Positions 32,628-41,515 of a DNA stretch of 64,000 nt are shown here, one piece after another (the first letter of the stretch is position 1; the number at the start of each line of letters is the position of its first letter). The notes under the pieces were generated by a model that saw nothing but the letters and a program-made list of their open reading frames with translations, ran no database searches and was not told where the DNA came from. Source of the stretch: UBA7398 sp964632545 (GTDB lineage Bacteria; Actinomycetota; Actinomycetes; Nanopelagicales; Nanopelagicaceae); contig CAZWBQ010000002.1 of assembly GCA_964632545.1 (NCBI GenBank), positions 62,001 to 126,000 of the forward strand. The letters run 5' to 3'. A program made the position numbers and the translations under genes.

Positions 32628-34829
32628 ATGGAGGGTCAAGAGCTACATAGCGCCGTTGCAATAATTGATAACGGCAAGTTCGGAAAACGAGAAATTCGTT
32701 TTGAAACTGGTCGCCTTGCGCGCCAAGCTGCAGGAACTGCAGTTGTTTACGTTGATGACGAGACCATGTTGCTTTCAGCAACAACCGCATCAAAATCACC
32801 ACGCGATTCATTCGACTTCTTCCCACTAACAGTGGATGTTGAAGAGCGTATGTACGCAGTTGGAAAAATTCCTGGATCGTTCTTCCGTCGCGAAGGTCGT
32901 CCATCAGAGGATGCAATTCTTACTTGTCGCTTAATCGATCGTCCGTTGCGACCATCGTTTGTTAAAGGACTTCGTAATGAAGTGCAAATCGTTGTAACAG
33001 TGATGGCGTTAAACCCAGATCATATGTATGACGTTATTGCGATCAACGCAGCTTCAATGTCAACACAATTAGCTGGATTGCCATTTTCTGGTCCAATCGG
33101 CGGCGTACGTGTTGCACTTATTGATGGCCAATGGATTGCATTCCCTAATCACAGTGAAGTTGAAAACGCAGTTTTTGACATGGTAGTTGCTGGCCGAGTA
33201 ACTGCTGATGACGTTGCAATCATGATGGTTGAAGCTGAAGCCACCACAAAGACAATCGATTTGATCGCTGGCGGCGCTAAAGCTCCAACTGAAGAAATCG
33301 TTGCGCAAGGTTTAGAAGCTGCTAAGCCGTTTATCAAAGTACTTTGCGAAGCGCAATCCAAATTAGCGAAAGTTGCGGCAAAGCCAACTGGCGAATTCCC
33401 AGTCTTCTTGGATTACCAAGATGATGTATTTGCTGCAGTTGAGAAGTTAGCTAAAGAAGATTTAACAAAAGCGCTAACTATCGTGCAGAAACAAGATCGC
33501 GAAACTAAGATCGACGAAATTACGGCAACTGTAAAAGAGAAGTTAACTGCTAATTTCGAAGGTCGCGAAAAAGAAATTCCTGCTGCAATTCGTTCAGTCA
33601 CAAAGAAGTTGGTTCGCCAACGCGTTTTACGCGACAAGATTCGAATTGACGGTCGCGGACTTCGCGATATCCGTGCTTTAACTGCTGAAGTTGAAGTAAT
33701 CCCTCGAGTTCACGGTTCGGCACTCTTCGAACGCGGCGAAACTCAAATCCTTGGAATCACAACGCTTAATATGCTCAAGATGGAACAACAGTTAGATACT
33801 TTGAATCCAGAAAATCATAAGCGTTATATGCATAACTACAACTTCCCACCATATTCAGTGGGCGAAACTGGCCGCGTTGGTTCACCAAAGCGTCGCGAAA
33901 TTGGACATGGAGCACTTGCAGAACGTGCGTTGTTACCTGTTCTGCCATCACGTTCTGATTTCCCATATGCAATTCGCCAAGTTTCAGAAGCGCTTGGTTC
34001 AAATGGATCAACATCCATGGGTTCAGTTTGTGCATCCACTATGTCGCTACTAAATGCCGGTGTGCCACTTCGTGCACCAGTTGCTGGTATTGCGATGGGA
34101 CTGATCTCAGATGATGTAGATGGCAAAATCGAGTACGTAGCACTTACCGATATCTTGGGTGCAGAAGATGCATTCGGCGATATGGATTTCAAAGTTGCTG
34201 GTACCAAAGATTTCGTTACCGCTCTTCAACTAGATACTAAATTAGATGGAATTCCAGCAAGCGTTCTTGCCGGTGCGCTGCATCAAGCAAAGGAAGCACG
34301 ACTGCATATTCTTGATGTAATGAATGAAGCGATTGATGCGCCGGATGAAATTAATCCGCTAGCACCACGAATCATCACAATTCAGATTCCAGTAGATCAG
34401 ATCGGTGCGGTGATTGGTCCAAAGGGCAAAGTCATTAAGCAGATCCAAGAAGATACTGGTGCTGAAATTAGCATTGAAGATGATGGAACTATTTATATCG
34501 GTGCAACTGATGGAACTGCAGCAGAAGCTGCACGTGCTCAAATCATCGGCATCGCAGATCCTAAGATGCCTGAAGTTGGCGAACGCTTTAACGGAACCAT
34601 CGTGAAGCTAGCTGCCTTTGGTGCATTCGTTTCATTACTTCCAGGCAAAGATGGATTGCTCCACATCTCTCAAATACGGAAGATGCATGGTGGCAAGCGC
34701 ATCGAAAATCTGGAAGATGTAATGAACGTCGGCGATAAAGTACATGTAGAAATTGGTGAGATTGACCCAAAGGGCAAACTCTCATTAATTCCTGTACTTG
34801 ATGATGCCGCCGAAGCATCTGCTGAATAA
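32628..34829 (+). CDS. pnp: Polyribonucleotide nucleotidyltransferase (PNPase)
   Basis: A 733-residue phosphorolytic 3-to-5 exoribonuclease that also adds tails, working in mRNA decay. Two RNase PH-like domains flank a helical linker; the C-terminus has a KH domain (IGPKGKVIKQIQ, GXXG loop) and an S1 domain (LPGKDGLLHISQI). The start at 32628 follows AAAAAGGAGAG; a longer frame from 32592 begins with a run of Arg/Lys that is unlike PNPase. An M16 peptidase gene follows after 11 bases, a standard actinobacterial pairing. Confidence 0.95.
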   Translation: MEGQELHSAVAIIDNGKFGKREIRFETGRLARQAAGTAVVYVDDETMLLSATTASKSPRDSFDFFPLTVDVEERMYAVGKIPGSFFRREGRPSEDAILTCRLIDRPLRPSFVKGLRNEVQIVVTVMALNPDHMYDVIAINAASMSTQLAGLPFSGPIGGVRVALIDGQWIAFPNHSEVENAVFDMVVAGRVTADDVAIMMVEAEATTKTIDLIAGGAKAPTEEIVAQGLEAAKPFIKVLCEAQSKLAKVAAKPTGEFPVFLDYQDDVFAAVEKLAKEDLTKALTIVQKQDRETKIDEITATVKEKLTANFEGREKEIPAAIRSVTKKLVRQRVLRDKIRIDGRGLRDIRALTAEVEVIPRVHGSALFERGETQILGITTLNMLKMEQQLDTLNPENHKRYMHNYNFPPYSVGETGRVGSPKRREIGHGALAERALLPVLPSRSDFPYAIRQVSEALGSNGSTSMGSVCASTMSLLNAGVPLRAPVAGIAMGLISDDVDGKIEYVALTDILGAEDAFGDMDFKVAGTKDFVTALQLDTKLDGIPASVLAGALHQAKEARLHILDVMNEAIDAPDEINPLAPRIITIQIPVDQIGAVIGPKGKVIKQIQEDTGAEISIEDDGTIYIGATDGTAAEAARAQIIGIADPKMPEVGERFNGTIVKLAAFGAFVSLLPGKDGLLHISQIRKMHGGKRIENLEDVMNVGDKVHVEIGEIDPKGKLSLIPVLDDAAEASAE

Positions 34830-34840
34830 CGTTTCATAAA

Positions 34841-36118
34841 ATGACCGTACGCAAAACCGTACTTCCGAGCGGTTTACGTATTGTTACTGAAGAAGTTGCC
34901 GGTGTCAGAAGCGCAGCTTTTGGTATTTGGGTAAATGTTGGCTCTCGCGATGAAGCACCATCGGTCGCGGGAGCTTCACATTTTCTGGAGCATCTTCTTT
35001 TCAAAGCTACTAAAACTCGAAGCGCTATGGATATTTCATCTGCCATCGAATCTGTTGGTGGCGAAATGAATGCCTTTACCGGCAAGGAGTACACCTGTTT
35101 CTATGCTCGCGTAATTGATACAGATTTACCACTTGCAATCGATGTAATCTCCGAGTTGATTACTTCATCACTTGTTAAAGCTGAAGATGTTGATGCTGAA
35201 AGAAATGTAGTTTTGGAAGAAATCTCTATGCGTGATGACGATCCCAGCGATCTAATCCACGATCTTTTTGCTGAAACTTATTACGGCGATACTCCGCTCG
35301 GTCGACCTATTTTGGGAACAGTCGCTTCAATTAAAGGAATGTCAAGAAACTCGGTTTTTAATTATTATAAAAAGCGCTATTTACCAAGTGATTTAGTAAT
35401 TGCGGTTGCTGGAAATTTGAAACATAAGAAAGTTGTTGAATTAGTAGAGCGCGCCATCGCCAGAGATGGTTTTTTAAACGTTTCAAAATCTGATTACAAA
35501 GTAAGAAGTAGCGCTGTAGTTAAAGCACCAAAGGGCGGAAACGTTGGATTGCTTAATCGAAAAACAGAGCAGGCGCATTTATTCATGGGAATGGCCGGAG
35601 TTTCACGAGACGATAGCCGTCGATTCACTATGGGTGTTTTATCGGCAGCGTTAGGTGGCGGAATGTCCTCAAGACTCTTCCAGGAAATTCGCGAAAAACG
35701 CGGGTTAGCGTATTCGGTCTACGCATATGCTCAACAATTTGCCGGTTCTGGGGTTATTGGTTTTTATGCTGGATGTAATCCCAATAAAGCAACTGAAGTA
35801 GTAAAAATTATTCGTGATGTCTTGCATGATGTTGCAAATAATGGATTGACGCATGAGGAATTAGTTCGTGCGCAAGGCGCGGTTCGCGGCAGTTTAGTTT
35901 TAAGCCAAGAAGATACTGGCTCGCGCATGAGCCGTATTGGAAAAGCAGAGTTGGTATATGGGGAAAACCTAGGTTTCGACCAAATTCTTAAAGAAGTTTC
36001 CAGCGTAACTAGCGCCCAAATTCGTGCCGTTGCCAGCGAGTATCTGACCAAAAGTCCTACGCTTGCCGTAGTGGGACCGTATAAGAGCGGCTCAATTTTC
36101 GAGAAAGCAATCCGATGA
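34841..36118 (+). CDS. M16-family zinc metallopeptidase
   Basis: A 425-residue peptidase of the pitrilysin/mitochondrial processing peptidase type. The inverted zinc motif HFLEH spans 47-51 and the third ligand is expected at Glu127 (VVLEEISM), 76 residues on, as in active members. The C-terminal half keeps the RxxY-like segment (KRGLAYSVYAY) that contacts the substrate. It overlaps dapB by 4 bases. TAACGT, formed with the pnp stop codon and lying 8 bases before the ATG, could act as a leaderless -10. The physiological substrate is unknown. Confidence 0.9.
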   Translation: MTVRKTVLPSGLRIVTEEVAGVRSAAFGIWVNVGSRDEAPSVAGASHFLEHLLFKATKTRSAMDISSAIESVGGEMNAFTGKEYTCFYARVIDTDLPLAIDVISELITSSLVKAEDVDAERNVVLEEISMRDDDPSDLIHDLFAETYYGDTPLGRPILGTVASIKGMSRNSVFNYYKKRYLPSDLVIAVAGNLKHKKVVELVERAIARDGFLNVSKSDYKVRSSAVVKAPKGGNVGLLNRKTEQAHLFMGMAGVSRDDSRRFTMGVLSAALGGGMSSRLFQEIREKRGLAYSVYAYAQQFAGSGVIGFYAGCNPNKATEVVKIIRDVLHDVANNGLTHEELVRAQGAVRGSLVLSQEDTGSRMSRIGKAELVYGENLGFDQILKEVSSVTSAQIRAVASEYLTKSPTLAVVGPYKSGSIFEKAIR

Positions 36119-36861
36119 TAAAAGTTGGCGTACTCGGTGCAAAAGGAAAGATGGGCGCGCAAACAGTTGCCACAATTAAGGAAGCAACCGATCTAGAACT
36201 TGTCTCTGCTCTTGATTTAGGAGATTCAATTGAATCACTAGTTACTAGCGGAGCTGAAGTTATCGTTGATTTCACACATCCTGATTCGGTAATGGCAAAT
36301 CTTGAATTTGCAATTAATAATGGAATAAACGTAGTTGTAGGTACAACTGGTTTTGATAGTGCAAAACTTGCAAAAGTTAAAGAACTATTAGCAAAAAATC
36401 CAAAGGTCGGCGCGCTAATTGCACCTAATTTTGGATTGGGCGCAGTATTAATGATGCAATTTGCAGCCCAAGCGGCAAAACATTTTGAATCTGTAGAAAT
36501 AATCGAATTGCATCACCCAAATAAGGCAGATGCGCCAAGTGGAACTGCTACTAGAACTGCTGAATTAATTACCGATGCCCGTAATGCAGTAAAACGACCA
36601 CCTATGCCAGATGCAACTGCTTCGGTACTTCCTGGTGCGCGTGGTGCGAAAGTTGGCGATGTGCCGATCCATTCCGTTCGATTACGCGGGCTGGTCGCAC
36701 ATCAAGAAGTAGTTCTTGGCGATCAAGGTGAAACTTTAACAATTAGACATGACTCATTAGATCGAACTGGCTTCATGCCAGGCGTACTTTTAGGAATCCG
36801 TAAAGTAGGTTCCCATCCTGGTTTAACATTCGGCCTCGAGAATTTTCTCGACTTAAAATAG
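36115..36861 (+). CDS. dapB: 4-hydroxy-tetrahydrodipicolinate reductase
   Basis: A 248-residue NAD(P)H enzyme, second step after aspartate semialdehyde in the diaminopimelate/lysine route that feeds peptidoglycan. GVLGAKGKMG (4-13) is the nucleotide loop and ELHHPNKADAPSGTA (about 135-149) the substrate-binding and catalytic motif. The start overlaps the peptidase stop by 4 bases. dapA is 2 kb downstream and dapF lies at 58560, so three diaminopimelate genes are in this window. Confidence 0.94.
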   Translation: MIKVGVLGAKGKMGAQTVATIKEATDLELVSALDLGDSIESLVTSGAEVIVDFTHPDSVMANLEFAINNGINVVVGTTGFDSAKLAKVKELLAKNPKVGALIAPNFGLGAVLMMQFAAQAAKHFESVEIIELHHPNKADAPSGTATRTAELITDARNAVKRPPMPDATASVLPGARGAKVGDVPIHSVRLRGLVAHQEVVLGDQGETLTIRHDSLDRTGFMPGVLLGIRKVGSHPGLTFGLENFLDLK

Positions 36862-36872
36862 ATAGGAAAAAC

Positions 36873-37118
36873 ATGATCACAATGTATAGCGCAGATTGGT
36901 GTGGGGACTGCCGACGTTCCAAGCGTTTGCTGGATTCGCTAAATGTCGAATACTCAGTAATTGATGTTGATGCAGATGAAGCTGCTGCTGCAAAAGTTAT
37001 TGAAATTAATGGCGGAATGAAATCAATTCCAGTAATCATGTTTTCTGACGGAACTCACTTGACTGAACCTTCAGATATCGACCTTAAAGCTAAATTAGAA
37101 GCTCTAAAAATTATTTAA
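36873..37118 (+). CDS. Glutaredoxin-like protein (mycoredoxin type)
   Basis: An 81-residue single thioredoxin-fold domain with a Cys10-Gly-Asp-Cys13 active site close to the N-terminus, a cis-proline segment (KSIPVIM), and a length typical of mycoredoxin/NrdH-like proteins. In actinobacteria such proteins reduce mycothiol-mixed disulfides or help other reductases. It starts 11 bases after dapB. Its TAA stop shares a TTAA with the stop of the convergent azlD gene. Confidence 0.85.
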   Translation: MITMYSADWCGDCRRSKRLLDSLNVEYSVIDVDADEAAAAKVIEINGGMKSIPVIMFSDGTHLTEPSDIDLKAKLEALKII

Positions 37119-37438
37119 AGCCAGTTGTATAAAGCGGCAGAGGTAAGCGCTGCTGAAAATATTACTACTGGAAAAGGCGCTTTAAATTTGAGGGCAATTG
37201 CGGCAACCGCAACGCCAACAACTCGTTGATCAAAGACTATTTCAGATTTATTTGTGATGGTTTGGACCCCGACTAACGAAGATAGCAGCACAATTGGAAT
37301 TAATGTGTTTATCCGTTGAACTCGTGGGTTAGCTAGAAATGACTCTGGAATCGTGTAGCCAAGAATTTTGAATAAGTAACAAATCAAACTTGAAACTAAA
37401 GTTGCTATCCACATTGCGCTCATGCTTTTGGTTTCCAT
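37115..37438 (-). CDS. azlD: Branched-chain amino acid exporter small subunit AzlD
   Basis: A 107-residue protein with about four membrane helices, matching the small AzlD subunit that works with AzlC to export branched-chain amino acids. It overlaps the azlC coding region by 19 bases at its start, implying coupled translation. The stop overlaps that of the glutaredoxin gene on the other strand. Confidence 0.85.
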   Translation of the reverse strand: METKSMSAMWIATLVSSLICYLFKILGYTIPESFLANPRVQRINTLIPIVLLSSLVGVQTITNKSEIVFDQRVVGVAVAAIALKFKAPFPVVIFSAALTSAALYNWL

Positions 37439-38088
37439 CCAAAGAGAACTGCAAGTAAAACTGTTGAAATAATTGGAACACCCGCAGATGAAATTGGAGT
37501 TAGAAGAAGCGCAATTACAGTTGCTAAAATTGCGATTAATTTACTCTGTTTATTAATTAAGCGGGGCCAAACTAATCCCAAGAAAGCTGCTGGTACTGCT
37601 GCATCTAATCCCCAAGCGGAAGGGTTGCCGAGCGCTTGAGCACCGAGCGCTCCTAAAAGCGTAAATAGATTCCAGAATATAAATACCCCAATTCCAGTTG
37701 CCCAAAAGCCAAATCGCATAGCTGCTTCACCACGGGGTTCTTGTGATATTGCAACTCCAGTTGATTCATCGATAGTTATCTGCGCCGCTAAAAGTTTTCT
37801 TACTCCCTGAACTTTTAATACTGGTTTCATCCGCATTGAATAAAGACCGTTACGAAATCCAAGTAGCGATCCAGTAGTGATGGCACTCAGTGCGCTCCCG
37901 CCCGCTCCCATTACGCCAACCACGGCGAATTGTGATGCGCCAGAGAAAAGAAGTAACGAAAATAGCGAGGCTTGTAAAACTGAGAAGCCATTTGCTATCG
38001 CTGCGGCACCAAATGCGATTCCATATGTACCAACAGGGAGGGCAACGCTCAGTGAATCTCGAAGTACTTGACCCTTAGATAATGACAC
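37420..38088 (-). CDS. azlC: Branched-chain amino acid exporter large subunit AzlC
   Basis: A 222-residue membrane protein of the AzlC family. The N-terminal LPVGTYGIAFGAAA and LFSGASQFAVVGVMGAG segments, followed by NGLYSMRM, are the hallmarks. The GTG start at 38088 lies 7 bases after a CAGAAT hexamer on the minus strand, fitting a leaderless transcript. It is divergent from thyX. Export of leucine, isoleucine, valine or analogues is inferred from the family. Confidence 0.87.
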   Translation of the reverse strand: MSLSKGQVLRDSLSVALPVGTYGIAFGAAAIANGFSVLQASLFSLLLFSGASQFAVVGVMGAGGSALSAITTGSLLGFRNGLYSMRMKPVLKVQGVRKLLAAQITIDESTGVAISQEPRGEAAMRFGFWATGIGVFIFWNLFTLLGALGAQALGNPSAWGLDAAVPAAFLGLVWPRLINKQSKLIAILATVIALLLTPISSAGVPIISTVLLAVLFGWKPKA

Positions 38089-38095
38089 GCGCGCT

Positions 38096-38101
38096 ATTCT
38101 G
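38096..38101 (-). promoter_or_regulatory. Candidate -10 element of azlC (leaderless)
   Basis: CAGAAT on the minus strand, seven bases before the GTG start, identical to the hexamer before ispG. Confidence 0.35.
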
Positions 38102-38116
38102 CCTTATCAATGACCA

Positions 38117-38142
38117 TATCTAGAGAGGGCACTAGATAGGGT
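38117..38142. promoter_or_regulatory. Inverted repeat and -10 element in the azlC-thyX gap
   Basis: TATCTAG (38117-38123) and CTAGATA (38132-38138) form a perfect 7-base inverted repeat with an 8-base spacer. TAGGGT at 38137-38142, overlapping the right arm, lies 7 bases before the thyX GTG and fits a leaderless -10. A protein bound to the repeat would block this promoter. Confidence 0.45.
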
Positions 38143-38149
38143 CACGCTC

Positions 38150-38881
38150 GTGAGTGAAAATAGTGAAAAAGCGCCAATCTTCCGTGATGATGTCACCGTT
38201 GAGTTGGTGAAGTCGAGTGCAAGTGATGCAGATGTAATTTGGGCAGCTCGAGTTTCAACAGCTGGTGAAAATTCCTTAGATGAAATTAATGAAGATCCTT
38301 CGCGTTCTGCTGGGCTAATTAATTATCTAGCTCGCGAGCGACATGGCTCACCTTTTGAACACACCTCAATGACATTTTTTATTTCAGCACCAATATTTGT
38401 TTTCCGTGAATTTATGCGACATCGCATCGCTTCATATAATGAAGAGAGCGGAAGGTATCGCGAGTTAAGTCCAGTTTTTTATGTGCCATCAAAAGCACGG
38501 AAACTTGTGCAAGTAGGCAAGACTGGTGCGTATACATTTATCGATGGCACTGAAGAACAGTACGAAATTACGGTAAAAGCGATGAAGGAAAGTTATCTGC
38601 TTTCATATAGCAATTATCAAAAGATGTTAGAAGCTGGAGTAGCTCGCGAAGTAGCTCGCGCAGTTTTACCAGTAGCGCTTTACTCTTCAATGTATGTAAC
38701 TATGAATGCGCGTGCGCTAATGAATTTCTTATCGCTACGTACTAGTCGAGAAGGCTCACATTTTCCAAGCTACCCACAACGTGAAATCGAGATGGTTGCC
38801 GAGAAAATGGAGCGCCATTTCGCAGAGTTAATGCCGCTCACCTACGGAGCATTCGAAAAGTCTGGGAGAATTGCACCCTAA
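38150..38881 (+). CDS. thyX: Flavin-dependent thymidylate synthase
   Basis: A 243-residue FAD enzyme that methylates dUMP to dTMP with methylene-tetrahydrofolate, replacing ThyA. The signature RHRIASYNEES (within FMRHRIASYNEESGRYRE, about 80-97) is intact. Start is GTG with no ribosome site but a -10-like TAGGGT seven bases upstream. dapA follows after 18 bases; the dapB-thyX-dapA neighbourhood is common in actinobacteria. Confidence 0.95.
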   Translation: MSENSEKAPIFRDDVTVELVKSSASDADVIWAARVSTAGENSLDEINEDPSRSAGLINYLARERHGSPFEHTSMTFFISAPIFVFREFMRHRIASYNEESGRYRELSPVFYVPSKARKLVQVGKTGAYTFIDGTEEQYEITVKAMKESYLLSYSNYQKMLEAGVAREVARAVLPVALYSSMYVTMNARALMNFLSLRTSREGSHFPSYPQREIEMVAEKMERHFAELMPLTYGAFEKSGRIAP

Positions 38882-38887
38882 AAGCGG

Positions 38888-38893
38888 TAGCCT
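38888..38893 (+). promoter_or_regulatory. Candidate -10 element of dapA (leaderless)
   Basis: TAGCCT with six bases to the dapA ATG, lying in the 18-base gap after thyX. Confidence 0.45.
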
Positions 38894-38899
38894 TAGGTC

Positions 38900-39787
38900 A
38901 TGTTAATCAACCCACCATTTGGCCGGTTACTTACCGCCATGGTTACACCATTTAAATCAGATCTCTCGATTGATTGGGCTGGCGTAGAAACTTTAGCCAA
39001 CCATTTAATTAGTAAGGGTCATGATGGCATAGTGGTTAATGGCACCACTGGTGAAGCACCAACTACAAGCGATGAAGAGAAACTTGAAATTATCAAAATT
39101 GTAAAGAAAGCAGTTGGCAACAATATAAAAGTAATTGCCGGTGCTGGAAATAATGAAACTTCGCATTCAGTTGAACAAGCAAAGTGGGCGGCAAAGGCCG
39201 GCGCTGATGGTTTATTAGTTGTTACTCCTTATTACAATAAACCGCCGCAAGCGGGAATTGAGGCGCACTTTAAAGCCATGGCAGATGCCACTGATCTTCC
39301 GGTGATGATGTACGACATTCCAGGAAGAACTGGAGTTCAAATTGAGCCAGACACAATTGTGAAATTAGCAGAACACCCAAGAATTGCTGCGCTAAAAGAT
39401 GCAAAAGGCGATGTTGCTTCCACGTCTTGGGTAATAAAGCGATCTGGGATTCCAGTTTATTCAGGTGACGATATTTTAAACTTACCTTTACTTTCGGTTG
39501 GAGCAGTTGGTTTTGTTTCAGTTTGTGGTCATACTGTTGGTAAAGAATTGCGCGAAATGTTAGATGCTTGGTTTGGCGGTAATGCGCACCGCGCTACTGA
39601 AATTCATCAACAGCTGCTTCCGGTTTATACCGGGACTTTCCGCACGCAAGGTGCGATTCTCACGAAGGCAGCGCTGACCATGATGGGGCTTCCGGGCGGA
39701 GTAGTTAGACTTCCACTTGTAAACGCAACCGCGTCACAGATAGAACAACTTCGTGAGGATTTAAAACTCGGGGGCGTTAAAGTTTGA
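38900..39787 (+). CDS. dapA: 4-hydroxy-tetrahydrodipicolinate synthase
   Basis: A 295-residue TIM-barrel lyase condensing pyruvate with aspartate semialdehyde in diaminopimelate synthesis. GTTGEAPTTSDEE (about 49-61) binds pyruvate, the catalytic tyrosine is in MMYDIPGRTG (about 136-145) and the Schiff-base lysine in AALKDAKGD (about 164-172). The family also includes the hydroxyproline-pathway deaminase at 50675, but context and motifs separate the two. The stop overlaps the start of the RNase J gene by 4 bases. Confidence 0.94.
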   Translation: MLINPPFGRLLTAMVTPFKSDLSIDWAGVETLANHLISKGHDGIVVNGTTGEAPTTSDEEKLEIIKIVKKAVGNNIKVIAGAGNNETSHSVEQAKWAAKAGADGLLVVTPYYNKPPQAGIEAHFKAMADATDLPVMMYDIPGRTGVQIEPDTIVKLAEHPRIAALKDAKGDVASTSWVIKRSGIPVYSGDDILNLPLLSVGAVGFVSVCGHTVGKELREMLDAWFGGNAHRATEIHQQLLPVYTGTFRTQGAILTKAALTMMGLPGGVVRLPLVNATASQIEQLREDLKLGGVKV

Positions 39788-41466
39788 ATCATCCCCATCC
39801 AGATTTAGGTTCACCAACAAAGTTAGTCGCTGGCGGTCTGCGAATAGTTGCACTCGGCGGTCTCGGCGAAATTGGTCGAAACATGACGGTTTTTGAAAAT
39901 GATGGAAAATTATTGGTAGTTGATTGCGGCGTGCTATTTCCAGAAGAGAACCAGCCGGGTATTGATTTAATATTGCCAGATTTTTCGTACATCAGAGAAA
40001 GACTTGATGATATTGCGGGAATTTTCTTAACACACGGGCATGAAGATCATATTGGCGCAGTTCCATACTTACTTAGAGAGCGCGGCGATATCCCAGTTAT
40101 TGGCACTGCGCTAACAATTGCATTCATAAAAGCAAAGTTAAAAGAACATCGGATCACAGCGATTACTCGCGAAGTCAAAGCTGGCATGCGTGAAAAAATC
40201 GGACCATTTGCAATGGAATATATTGCAGTAAACCATTCAATTCCAGATGCGCTTGCCGTAGCAATAACTACAACTGCGGGAACGATATTGCACACTGGTG
40301 ATTTTAAGATGGATCAATTACCACTAGATGGTCGAATTACTGATCTTACAACTTTTGCGCGGTTAGGAGCAGATGGTGTAGATCTATTTATGGTTGACTC
40401 AACAAATGCGGATGTTCCTGGATTCACGACTTCGGAACGAGAAATTATGCCTGCGCTGGATCGAGTATTTAGAAGTACTCGCCGCAGAGTAGTTGTCGCG
40501 TCGTTTGCCTCACATGTGCATCGAATTCAACAGATTATAAATACTGCAGAATCTCATAAACGAAAAGTTGTTTTTATGGGCCGTTCTATGGTGCGCAACA
40601 TGAATTTAGCTGCAGATATGGGTTACTTAACAATCCCAAGCGGAGTGCTAATTGACGAAAAAGAGATGGATAATCACGGCGATAATTTGGTTTTAATTTG
40701 TACGGGATCACAAGGTGAACCGCTCGCAGCGCTTTCCCGGATGGCAAATGGTGATCATCAGATTCGAGTTGGTGAAGGTGACACCGTTGTTTTAGCTTCT
40801 TCGTTAATTCCCGGAAATGAAAATCCGGTTTATCGAGTTATCAACGAGTTAACTCGCTTTGGCGCACGTGTAGTACATAAAGCTAATGCGCTAGTACATG
40901 TTTCCGGACATGCCGCTGCCGGGGAGTTGCTCTATTGCTATAACATTGTTAAACCAAAACATGTCATGCCAATACATGGTGAATGGCGACATATGCGTGC
41001 GAATGCTGAACTTGCTATTCAAACTGGGGTTGCAAGAAAAAATACAGTGATAGTTGAAAATGGCATTGTCATAGACATGGTGGATCACAAAATTTCAGTT
41101 GCCGGCTCAGTGCCTTGTGGTTTTGTTTATGTCGATGGGCAGAGCATCGGTGATATAACAGAAAGCTCTTTAAAGGACCGAAGAATTTTAGGTGAAGAAG
41201 GATTTATTTCGGTAATAGTTGTTATAGATTCCCAAACCGGAAAGATTGTTGCCGGACCAGATATTCATGCACGTGGTTTTGCTGAAGACATTGCCCTTTT
41301 CGATGAAGTTAAATCTAGAATTGAAAAAGCTCTTGCTGTAGCTGTTACAGAGGGAATTAATGGAACGCACCAACTCTCGCAAATAATGCGGAAAACAGTT
41401 GGTAGTTGGGTGGGTGGCGAACATCGCCGACGACCAATGATTGTTCCGGTTGTTATAGAAGTATGA
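39784..41466 (+). CDS. rnj: Ribonuclease J
   Basis: A 560-residue metallo-beta-lactamase/beta-CASP ribonuclease with endo- and 5-to-3 exonuclease activity. The zinc motif HGHEDHIGAVP (about 78-88), HTGDFKMD (about 170-177) and the beta-CASP histidine motifs (VSGHAAAGEL; PIHGEWRHM) are present. Start is TTG at 39784, overlapping dapA by 4 bases. Together with PNPase it covers both directions of mRNA decay in this window. Confidence 0.94.
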   Translation: MNHPHPDLGSPTKLVAGGLRIVALGGLGEIGRNMTVFENDGKLLVVDCGVLFPEENQPGIDLILPDFSYIRERLDDIAGIFLTHGHEDHIGAVPYLLRERGDIPVIGTALTIAFIKAKLKEHRITAITREVKAGMREKIGPFAMEYIAVNHSIPDALAVAITTTAGTILHTGDFKMDQLPLDGRITDLTTFARLGADGVDLFMVDSTNADVPGFTTSEREIMPALDRVFRSTRRRVVVASFASHVHRIQQIINTAESHKRKVVFMGRSMVRNMNLAADMGYLTIPSGVLIDEKEMDNHGDNLVLICTGSQGEPLAALSRMANGDHQIRVGEGDTVVLASSLIPGNENPVYRVINELTRFGARVVHKANALVHVSGHAAAGELLYCYNIVKPKHVMPIHGEWRHMRANAELAIQTGVARKNTVIVENGIVIDMVDHKISVAGSVPCGFVYVDGQSIGDITESSLKDRRILGEEGFISVIVVIDSQTGKIVAGPDIHARGFAEDIALFDEVKSRIEKALAVAVTEGINGTHQLSQIMRKTVGSWVGGEHRRRPMIVPVVIEV

Positions 41467-41501
41467 CGGCGAGCCAGACCGCTTAGTTTTTCGCTTTCGA
41501 A

Positions 41502-41507
41502 TACGAT
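41502..41507 (+). promoter_or_regulatory. Candidate -10 element of ftsK (leaderless)
   Basis: TACGAT followed by eight bases and the ATG at 41516. Its position favours that ATG over the in-frame TTG at 41507, which would lie within the hexamer. Confidence 0.4.
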
Positions 41508-41515
41508 TGACGCTT

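Noticed and set aside
37115..37118. Bidirectional terminator at the glutaredoxin-azlD junction
   Set aside because: No hairpin with a T-run is present; the two coding regions overlap directly.
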